Notes under the pieces: generated by a model
Database searches by the model: none
Told to the model about the DNA's origin: nothing
What the model saw: the letters and a program-made list of their open reading frames with translations, nothing else
Source: Herbaspirillum sp. ST 5-3
Lineage (GTDB): Bacteria > Pseudomonadota > Gammaproteobacteria > Burkholderiales > Burkholderiaceae_D
NCBI RefSeq assembly: GCF_004804275.1
Contig: NZ_STGI01000002.1
Location: forward strand, 248,001 to 312,000
DNA length: 64,000 nt
Reading direction: 5' to 3'
Program-made: the position numbers and the translations under genes
Shown: piece by piece, positions 26,502 through 34,900 of the stretch
How positions within the stretch are numbered: position 1 is the first letter of the stretch
Layout: the number at the start of each line of letters is the position of its first letter

Positions 26502-27491
26502 ATGAATCCCGACATCTCCGATTCAGTACGCGCAATAGCCGCGGGCGAACTGACGCAGATCGCCGCTTGCTTCGTCGCCTCCGGATATGTCGTAACGCAG
26601 CCGGCAAGCGGCATCCTGCTGGTCAACACGCCCGACGCTGCGCCATCGCGTGCACGACTCCTGCTGTCGGTTGGCGTGCACGGCGACGAAACCGCGCCCA
26701 TCGAAATGCTGGCGCATATTCTTCATGAACTCGCCGCACAGCCGCATTCCCTGCGGGTGAATCTGATGGTGGTGATTGGCAATCTGGCGGCCATCCGACA
26801 GAGCAAGCGTTTCATCGACGTCGACATGAACCGCTTGTTCCGCGAGGAGCGCGGCGTGCTGCAATCCGGCGTCGAGGCACAGCGTGCCGACGAGCTGATG
26901 CGTGCCGCCAGCACGTTTTTCTCAGATGCGGATGCAGAGAACTGGCATCTTGATCTGCACACCGCGATTCGTCCTTCGCATTACCCGACCTTTGCCGTCA
27001 TCCTGGCCAACATCGCCGCGCCACGCAGAAATGTGCTGGCGGGCTGGTTGGGGCAAGCCGGCATCGGCGCGCTGATCATCAGTCCGCCCTCTGCCGGAAC
27101 CTTCAGCGGCTTCACGGCAACTCGTTACGGCGCCGCCAGTGCGACGGTGGAATTGGGGCAGGTGGGTGCGCTGGGCAGCAACGACCTGAGCCGGTTCGGC
27201 GCCGCACAGCAGGCGATCGACGGTTTTCTTCGCAGCGGCCACGTGCCGGCAGGTATCGAGCGTCCGCATGTGTTCACCGTGGCGCAGGAGCTGATCAAAC
27301 GCAGCGATGCGTTTCGCATGGCCTTCGATGCCAGCACGAAGAATTTCACGCCGATGGAGCCGGGTACAGTCATTGCGGAGGATGGCGACACCGTGTATCG
27401 CGTCGGGCCTGCCACGGAATATGTGGTGTTTCCCAATCCGGATGTGCGCGTCGGATTGCGTGCGGGTTTGATGGTGGTGCGTCAGGCCTGA
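26502..27491 (+). CDS. astE: Succinylglutamate desuccinylase AstE
   Basis: The 329-residue zinc hydrolase of the aspartoacylase/AstE family has zinc ligands His60 and Glu63 (GVHGDET) and His153 (DLHTAIRPS), and the catalytic Glu217 in TVELGQ. It releases glutamate and succinate as the last AST step. It is separated from astB by the opposite-strand CZB gene, so it needs its own promoter. The DNA upstream of ATG 26502 lacks a strong ribosome box. Confidence 0.94.
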   Translation: MNPDISDSVRAIAAGELTQIAACFVASGYVVTQPASGILLVNTPDAAPSRARLLLSVGVHGDETAPIEMLAHILHELAAQPHSLRVNLMVVIGNLAAIRQSKRFIDVDMNRLFREERGVLQSGVEAQRADELMRAASTFFSDADAENWHLDLHTAIRPSHYPTFAVILANIAAPRRNVLAGWLGQAGIGALIISPPSAGTFSGFTATRYGAASATVELGQVGALGSNDLSRFGAAQQAIDGFLRSGHVPAGIERPHVFTVAQELIKRSDAFRMAFDASTKNFTPMEPGTVIAEDGDTVYRVGPATEYVVFPNPDVRVGLRAGLMVVRQA

Positions 27492-27534
27492 ATCGGGGGA
27501 CACGACCCGAACGCGCGATGCAATATCGGCTTGT

Positions 27535-29211
27535 TCAACTCAGCAAGGCCGGCTTGCCGAAGTGGTATCCCTGTCCGAGCGCGACGCCGAAGCCGTGCAG
27601 CATGTCCGCCGTTTCCTGGTCTTCCACCCATTCGGCGATGACGTCCATGCCGAAGACCCGCGAGATTTCAACCATGGCGCGCACGAAGACCTGGTCGTTC
27701 GGGCTGTGCGGCAGCTTGGCGATGAAAGAACCGTCGAGCTTGAGGTAGTCGAAGTCCAGTTCCTTGATGTAGTAGAACGAAGAAAACCCGACGCCGAAAT
27801 CGTCCAGTGCAAAGCGGCAGCCGAGGCTCTTGATGCGGCGCACGAAATGCCGTACTTCTTCGAGGTTGTAGAAGGCCGCGGTTTCCGTCAGCTCGAAGAT
27901 GATGCGGCTGGGGTCGATGTCCAGGCTCTTGATGCGCGTCTCGATCAGGTGCAGCAGGTCGGGGTCGCCGATCGACTTGCCGGAGAGGTTGATCGCAATC
28001 CCGGCATTCGCGGGCACGCGCGCCACGTCCCGCAAGGTGGCCTTGACCACGGCGCGATCCAGTTCCCCGATCAGGCCGAATACTTCGCAGGTCTTGACCA
28101 GTTCGCCGGTATTGCACGGCGTGCCGTTGTCATCCATCAGCCGCAACAAGGCTTCGTAATGGCTGATGGTTCCGGTGTCGAGATTGATGATCGGCTGATA
28201 GTGCATGGCAATGCGTTGCGTATCACGCAGCGCCGCGCGCACCACCGCGACGGTATTGAGCTGATGTGACAGCTCGCGCTTGTGCACATCGTCCGCTTCA
28301 CTGTACAAATGGATGCGGTTGCGGCTGCGGTCGCGCGCCAGATGCAGCGCGAAATCGGCGCGGTTGAGCAGGTCTTCCATTTCCATCATGCCGTAGGCAC
28401 AGGCACCGCCGGCGACCACGGTCAGCGTGAGCACTTCGCCCGCCAGCGGCATCTTGGTGCTCTCGACCGTTTCGGCCACATTGAGAATCCGTTGTTCGAC
28501 CTGCCCATGCTCAACCGCATTGAAGTGGATGGCAAACATGTCGCCGCCGAAGCGGGCGAGCAGATCCGATGAACGCACCAGGCGCGACAGGATGCGCGCG
28601 GAAAGCTGCAGCGCCTTGTTTCCTTCGTTGCGTCCGTAGCTGTGGTTGATATGGTTGAGGCCGACAATCTTCAACAGCAGCAGCGCGCCGGCGGAAGCTC
28701 CCTCCGGCATGTCCCGCAGGCGATCTGTCAGGAGCTTTGAAAATCCCGCCTTGTTCATCAAGCCGGTCAGCGTATCGTGGTGCGCCAGCGCCATCTCATT
28801 GACGGACGCGCTTTTCTGTTCTTCATACTTCGCGATCGCGTCGGCCACGGTAGCGCGCAGGGTATCGAAGCGCAAGGGTTTGGTCAGGTAGCCGTAGGCG
28901 CCGTTGCGCAGCGATGCGACCGCGTGCTCGGCATCGTTGTGGCTGGTGGACATGATGAACAGCGGCGGCTGCGGGCGGCCACGCGTTGCTTCCAGCAGGC
29001 CCATGCCGCCGATACCCGGCATCGAAATATCGCACAGCACCAGATCGGCCGGCTGATCTTCCAGCAGGCGCAACGCTTCTTCTCCGCTGGCCGCGGTGAT
29101 AACCGAGAAGCCCAACTTTTCCAGCATCGACTTTCCTGCCATGCGCTCGACCGGCCCGTCATCGACGACCAGTGCGCTTTTTGCGGGAAGTTTATGAACC
29201 GCCGAATCCAT
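27535..29211 (-). CDS. Response regulator with degenerate GGDEF and intact EAL domain
   Basis: The 558-residue protein has a receiver domain (residues 10-125, phospho-Asp61, Lys111), a GGDEF domain (145-305) and an EAL domain (315-555). GGDEF reads GGDMF (222-226), so cyclase activity is unlikely, but the RSSD motif before it (213-216) keeps the c-di-GMP inhibitory site. EAL residues are all present: EAL at 353-355, Asn409, Glu440/Glu443, Asp470-Asp471, Lys491, Glu527 and Gln547. It should be a c-di-GMP phosphodiesterase with an allosteric sensor. It is the last gene of a three-gene signalling operon, 6 bases after the CheY-like gene. Confidence 0.9.
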   Translation of the reverse strand: MDSAVHKLPAKSALVVDDGPVERMAGKSMLEKLGFSVITAASGEEALRLLEDQPADLVLCDISMPGIGGMGLLEATRGRPQPPLFIMSTSHNDAEHAVASLRNGAYGYLTKPLRFDTLRATVADAIAKYEEQKSASVNEMALAHHDTLTGLMNKAGFSKLLTDRLRDMPEGASAGALLLLKIVGLNHINHSYGRNEGNKALQLSARILSRLVRSSDLLARFGGDMFAIHFNAVEHGQVEQRILNVAETVESTKMPLAGEVLTLTVVAGGACAYGMMEMEDLLNRADFALHLARDRSRNRIHLYSEADDVHKRELSHQLNTVAVVRAALRDTQRIAMHYQPIINLDTGTISHYEALLRLMDDNGTPCNTGELVKTCEVFGLIGELDRAVVKATLRDVARVPANAGIAINLSGKSIGDPDLLHLIETRIKSLDIDPSRIIFELTETAAFYNLEEVRHFVRRIKSLGCRFALDDFGVGFSSFYYIKELDFDYLKLDGSFIAKLPHSPNDQVFVRAMVEISRVFGMDVIAEWVEDQETADMLHGFGVALGQGYHFGKPALLS

Positions 29212-29217
29212 TTCTGT

Positions 29218-29619
29218 TCACCCCTGTTTATGCATTCGTTTCTGCTTCAGGCAGTTTTCGATGGCGTCGACCACCTTGATTGCGTTGAAAGGCTTGACCA
29301 CGAAGCCGCTCGCGCCCGCCTGCAATGCGTTCTGAACATTCTCCAGGGTGGGAAGCGCACTGATCATGATGACGCCGACATTCGGCAGCTTTTGCCGGAT
29401 CGTCTGCGTCGCCTGGTGTCCGTCCATGCGCGGCATGGCGATGTCGATGAAGGCAAGATCCGGCTTGTGCATCTCGCACAGTTCAATCGCCTTTTCGCCG
29501 TCGCGCGCCTCGCCGAGGACCTGGTGGCCATGCTCGCGCAGCAGCATGCGCAGCACGTGGCAGGTGGTGGCGTCGTCATCGGCGATGATGATGTTCAGAC
29601 CCTTGGTTCGTTTGCGCAT
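29218..29619 (-). CDS. CheY-like single-domain response regulator
   Basis: The 133-residue receiver has the acidic pocket ADDD at 13-16, phospho-acceptor Asp59 (AFIDIAMPRMDG) and Lys109 (VVKPF). No output domain is attached. It lies 9 bases after the hybrid kinase and 6 bases before the EAL protein, so it is likely an intermediate in the same phosphorelay. Confidence 0.92.
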   Translation of the reverse strand: MRKRTKGLNIIIADDDATTCHVLRMLLREHGHQVLGEARDGEKAIELCEMHKPDLAFIDIAMPRMDGHQATQTIRQKLPNVGVIMISALPTLENVQNALQAGASGFVVKPFNAIKVVDAIENCLKQKRMHKQG

Positions 29620-29628
29620 AGTCCTCCG

Positions 29629-31578
29629 TCAGGAAAGCATCGAGAGCAGTTTGTCGCTGATGCGCCGATATTCGGCTTCGATGGCCTTCATGCGTCTTTC
29701 AAAATCGATCCTTGCACCGCTCTTCATGAGCATCTCCAGATCCCTGCACAATGCCGACAGGCCGGAAGCGCCGATCGATGCGCTGCTGCCGCCGAGCGCG
29801 TGCGCTGTCTTCGCCAATAGTACATGGTCGCCGCGTGCATGGGCCTGGCGCAGCATCGCCAGGCGCGGCGGCGCGTCGTGCTGGTATAGCGCGGCAAGCT
29901 CGCGGAAATCGGCGCCGAACGCATCGCGCACATACTCGAGTTCATCGGTGCAGGGCGCAAGCATCGGCTCCACCCCCGTCCCTGCATGAACCGGCAGCCA
30001 GCGTCCCAGCGTTTCCTGCAAAAGCTGCGGTCGAATCGGTTTGGAAATAAAGTCGTCCATATCGGACGCCAGGCATTTGTCGCGCTCGTCCTGGGTCGTG
30101 CACGCGGTCAGCGCCACAATTGGCGTGCGACGGCCGTTGCCCTGCAATAAGCGAATCGTCTGCGTGGCTTCAAAGCCGTCCATCACGGGCATGTCGCAAT
30201 CCATCAAGATCAGGTCGTAGCCGCCTTCGCGATGCATGTCGACCGCCCGCTGTCCGTTGTCCGCAAGGTCGGCCTTGCAGCCGAGGTTTTCAAGCATGCG
30301 CAGCGCGACTTGCTGATTCACCGGATTGTCCTCGGCGATCAGGATGCGGCGGCCGGCAAGGGGGAGTCGCGCACCGTTGCCTTCAGGCGTTGTAGTCGTG
30401 CCGCTGGCGCGGACGCTGACGAACGGTAGCTTGCCCTCCCTGATTGCCTCGCACAAGCGCAGCAGTGCGGCCGCATCGCGCAGCAACTCCGGTTTGACGA
30501 ACAAGGCTGAAAATCCGGACTGCGTCACGCTGGCCTGATCCGGCTGCGCCTGCTCGTCCAGGAGTACCAGCGTGACATGCTGGTATGCCGCATCGGCCTT
30601 GATCGCCGCGCCCAGCAGTTCGCCGTCCATGCCTTCTATCCAGCGGTCGAGCATGACGAGCTGAAAAGGGTCTTGCGTTGCCTTTGCCTCGGCCAGGGTG
30701 TTCAATGCCTCCACGGCGGAACCGCTGGTCTGCACGCGCATACCCTGTGCGGCCAACATCGCGGCGAATGCCTCGCGCTGCGGAGATGCTTCCGATACGA
30801 GCAGCGCTCGCATGTCGGCTGCGGGATTTGGCGCAAGCGGCAATGAAAGGGAGAGGCGCAGGGTCGTGCCCTGTTGCGGGAGGCTGTTGATGCCTATCCG
30901 TCCGCCCATCAGCTTGGCCAGTTGCACGCACAGTGCCAGTTCAAGGGCGGCGGTGCTGCGCGGCGGGGGCGCCGGTTCCGTTTCCTGGTTCAAGATCGCG
31001 ACAAGACGTTCGCCGACGTCGAATAGTCCTGGGGCGTGGATATGGATGCGCAAATCGCACGCGTTGTTCCCGCACTCGGCCTGCGTGGTAACGGTGATAT
31101 CGGCCTGCTCCGAGAGGCGGATTGCACCATCGACCAGCATCGAGACCAGTTGCCGCAGCCGCGCAGGATCGCCTTCCACCAGCACCGACGGCGGCTCGTC
31201 GAGATGCAACTGGACACCTTTGGTGCGTGCGGCTGCGATCTTGTGCAAGCATGCTCCGTGGATTTCCGGGCGCAGGTCGAATCGCGTCCGCGCCAGCGCG
31301 AAACGCTTCGCTTCCAGGAGCGACATGTCGACGACGCGTTCTATCAGGTCGAGCAGCGTATCGAGCTTGCTTTGAACGATCGTCGCATATTCCCGCTGGG
31401 AGTCGGACAGATTCGTGTCGCGCAGCATGGTCAACATGCCGGCGATGCTGTTCATCGAGTTGCGGAGGTTGTGATTGATGTCGGCAAACTGGCGGCTCAA
31501 TGCCGACGTGCCGGAGTCGTCCAGGATTTCTACCGCCTGATCTGCAGGCTCTGTCATCTTCGTGTTTATATCGGGCAT
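29629..31578 (-). CDS. Hybrid sensor protein HisKA-like/ATPase/REC/REC/HPt with degenerate kinase core
   Basis: The 649-residue protein has no transmembrane or PAS segment. The order is a HisKA-like domain (His36 in DINHNLRNSM), an ATPase-like domain (about 130-250), a receiver with Asp311, a second receiver (410-525, acidic Glu416/Asp417, Asp460, Lys513) and an HPt domain with His593 (KTAHALGGSS). The kinase core looks impaired: the acidic residue after the His is Asn, the N-box Asn is missing (LVDGAI) and no DxGxG box is seen. It may act mainly as a relay. It is the first gene of the signalling operon, divergent from the coiled-coil gene. ATG 31557 is an alternative start. Confidence 0.85.
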   Translation of the reverse strand: MPDINTKMTEPADQAVEILDDSGTSALSRQFADINHNLRNSMNSIAGMLTMLRDTNLSDSQREYATIVQSKLDTLLDLIERVVDMSLLEAKRFALARTRFDLRPEIHGACLHKIAAARTKGVQLHLDEPPSVLVEGDPARLRQLVSMLVDGAIRLSEQADITVTTQAECGNNACDLRIHIHAPGLFDVGERLVAILNQETEPAPPPRSTAALELALCVQLAKLMGGRIGINSLPQQGTTLRLSLSLPLAPNPAADMRALLVSEASPQREAFAAMLAAQGMRVQTSGSAVEALNTLAEAKATQDPFQLVMLDRWIEGMDGELLGAAIKADAAYQHVTLVLLDEQAQPDQASVTQSGFSALFVKPELLRDAAALLRLCEAIREGKLPFVSVRASGTTTTPEGNGARLPLAGRRILIAEDNPVNQQVALRMLENLGCKADLADNGQRAVDMHREGGYDLILMDCDMPVMDGFEATQTIRLLQGNGRRTPIVALTACTTQDERDKCLASDMDDFISKPIRPQLLQETLGRWLPVHAGTGVEPMLAPCTDELEYVRDAFGADFRELAALYQHDAPPRLAMLRQAHARGDHVLLAKTAHALGGSSASIGASGLSALCRDLEMLMKSGARIDFERRMKAIEAEYRRISDKLLSMLS

Positions 31579-31959
31579 GGCTGATGCTGGCGGTCGGCGG
31601 TACGGCTAGGAACGGCGCAGCAATTTCATAACGAAATTAGCAATGAATCATAACGAGGTTCCAGCTACTGTAGTGCTTTTTGAAACGATTTGTCTCGTGT
31701 TCACATCAAGTGTTTTTGTCAGCAGGCGGTGTCTTCAGCGAGATGTTGTTGAAACGACAATCTTGATGACGCGCGCAATCCCTTTTGGACGAGATTGTGG
31801 ATGCAATATATGCAATACATATTCACGAACTGGCTCGGATTTCCCCCTTTATTCGCATGCCCGATTCGCGATCGCGCCTCTGATAATGCATGTTAAGAAA
31901 TTCCGGCCAGCGGCGCGAACAAGAGAATGCCGGAATCGCTCATCCAGCGGGAGTCCAAG
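31579..31959. promoter_or_regulatory. Divergent intergenic region between signalling operon and coiled-coil gene
   Basis: The 381 bp carries the promoters of both directions. A 9-bp direct repeat ATGCAATAT/ATGCAATAC lies at 31801-31818. A plus-strand open frame through it (31643-32089) runs into the coiled-coil gene in another frame and has no protein character. No known operator is recognised. Confidence 0.5.
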
Positions 31960-34900
31960 ATGGAAACGAATCAGGCGATGCGAAACAACCTCAATGTGCA
32001 GGACAAGCCCTTCGACGACGAAGACGTCGATCGAAGCGCTGGGGTGCAGCCGGCCGCGACCAATCCGCGCACCGGCGGGGTCGATCTGAAAGCGATCCGC
32101 GAGGCCATCGCCCGCGTCGAAGCCGAAGCGAAAGCAACCGTCGCCGCCGAAAATCGCGCCCACGCCGAAGCGCGCGCGCGGGCACTCGCCGAAGACAAGG
32201 CCAAGATGGAAGCGGCCGCCGCCGCCGAGGCCTATCAAAACGCCCGGGCAGCCGAAGAAGCGATCGAAGCAGGCCGCGCGCGACTGGATGCGGAACGCCA
32301 GGCCCGCGAAGCCAGCGAGGCCCGCGCCGCCGCCGTCAAGAAGGAGATCGAAGCACTGCGCGCACGTGCCCAGGCCGAAGCCGAGGCCAAGCGCATGGCG
32401 GAAGAACGCGTCCGCGCCGAGCAGGAAGCCCGCAAGCGCGCAACCGAACAGATCGTGAAGGAAACCGAGCTGGCCGCGCGCGCCACTGCCGCCGCCGAGG
32501 AGCTGGCCCAGGAAACCGAACTGGCGCGCTGGCAAGCCGCCCAGCGCGTTGCCGCCGCCGAAGCCGCGAAACAGGAGGCGGAAGCCCGTGCCCGTGCCGA
32601 TGCGCGCATGGTCGAGCTGGCCCGCGAACAGGAACGTCGCGAGCGCGAAGCACGCATGGCCTCCGAGATGCTCGCCAAGGCGCGTGCCGAGGCGATGGAA
32701 GTGGCACGCGAACGCGAGCGTGCCGAAGAGATGGCACTGCACGCGGCCTTGAGCCGCGCTCCGGTCGAAGTCCGTGCACGCGAGGAAGCCCGCGCACGCG
32801 CGCTGGCCGAGCAGGAAAGCGAAGCCTCCGCGCAAGCCCGGGCCGACCTCGAACGCAAGGCCGCCGATGCCTACCAGTTGCGCCTGCAGGCCGACGCCGA
32901 GCTGCGCGACGCCGCCGTCCGCCGCGAACATGCCGAGTCACTGGCCGCCGCGGCCGCCCAGGCGCGCCGCGAAGCGGAAGAGCGTATTCGCATTGCGACC
33001 GAAGCGCGCATCCGCACCGAGCGCGAACTGCAAACCCTGGCGCTGACCCGCGTCGAAGCCGAGCACAAGGCCGACATGCAGGCCCGCGCACGCGCCGCCG
33101 CGGAAGCGCGCGCCGTGTGCGAGGCGCGCGAGCGTGCCGAAGCCGAACAACAAGTCGCCGAAGCGATGCAAAGCCGCGCGGAAGAAGAGCAGCGCGCCAG
33201 GCAGCTCGTCGAGAAGCGTATCGAATTTGAACGCGCCGCCGCCAAGATGGCCGCCGACCAGGCCGCTGCGGAACAGCAGGCCTATGAGCGTGCCGCCGAA
33301 CATGCGGAACTGCAACGCCAGACCGCCGAATTCGCCGCCGCCAAGGCGCGTGAAGCGGTGGAACTGGCGCGCGCCGAGCGCGAGCGCGCGGAGGCCGAAC
33401 AGAAAGCCGTCGTGGCCTTGCAGGAAAAGCTGCGTGCCGAAGAAGCCGCCATGGCGCAAGCCGTGGCGCGTGCCGACGCTGAGCGCCAGCACACCGGTTT
33501 GTTGCGCATGCAGGAACAGGCGGAGCAGACAGCCCGCGCAGCCAAGGAAGAAGAATGCGAAGCTGCCAAGACCGCGCTCGCCAAGGCGATGGAGCGCGCC
33601 GATGCGCAACGCGAGGCTGCCAATGCCGCTGTCCTGAAAGCGCATGAGGCGGTCGAACTTGCACGCCTGGAACGCCAGCGCGCAAAAGATGAACAGCAGG
33701 CCCTCGAGACCTTGCAGCAGAAAGTGCAGGTCGAGCGGCAGCGTGCGGAGGCAGCGCAGAAGGTACTGAAAGCCACCCAGGAAAAGCTCGCCGCGGAACA
33801 GGCCGCGCTGGCCGAGGCCGAAGCGCGTGCCAAGGCCGAACTCGAACTGGCCGAATCCCTGCGCGCAAAGGAGGAATCCGACCGCGCCTTGCGTGCCGCG
33901 CATGAAGCCGAATCCACCGCCGCACGGCATACCGCCGAGCAAACCAATGCCGCTGTCGAACTGCAGCGCAAGGCCGCCCAGCTTGCCCTGCTGAAGGCAC
34001 GCGAAGCCACCGAAGCCGCGCGTGCCGAACGCGAGCGTGCCGAGGCCGAACAGAAAGCGCTGCAAGCCGAGCAAGCCCGGCGCCAGGCCGACGAAGCGGC
34101 GCGCGTCGAAGCGGAAGCGCGCATGCACGCCGAGCAGGAGCAGGCCGAATTGCTGCGCGCAAGGGAGCGCGAAGAACTGGAAGCGCGCTCGGCAATTGAA
34201 GCCCGGCTGGCTGCGGAAAAGGAGCATTTGGAGCAGGCCGCCCGCAAGGCCGAACTGGAACGCGAAGCCGCCGAGGCGGCCGAAGCCAGCGCGCGCGAAG
34301 CCGTCGAACTGGCCCGCACGCAGGAAGAGCGCGCCGCCGCCGAGAAGCAGGCGCTGGAATCCATGCAGAAGAAGCGCGCCGCAGAGGAAGCGGTACGCAA
34401 CTATGCTGCCGCCCGCGCCCGCGCCGAGACGGAACACGCGGAAACGATGCGCGCCCGCGAACAGGCTGAGCAGGCCGCGCGTGACGCCATCCAGGCCCGG
34501 TTGGCGGCGGAAAAGCAGCAGCTGGAACAGGCAGCGCAACAAGTCGCCCTGGAGCGCAAGGCCGCCGAAGCGGCGGAAGCGAAAGCGCGCGAAGCCGGCG
34601 AGCTGGCTCGTATCGAACAGGAGCGCGCCGCCGCCGAACAGCGCGCGCTGGACGCCCTCCGCGACAAGCTCGCTGCCGAACAGGCTGCAAAAGCCGATGC
34701 CGAAGCACGCGCACTCGCCGAGCATGAGCAGGCCGAAACGATCCGCGCAACCGCGCAGGCCGAGCGCAAGGCGCGTGAATCGGTTGAAACCCAGCTTGCC
34801 GCCGAAAAGCAGCGCATGCAGAAGGCGGCAGAGCGTGCCGAACTGGAACGCCAGGCCGCCTACGTCGCGCTGAGAAAGGTACGCGAAGCGATCGATCTGG

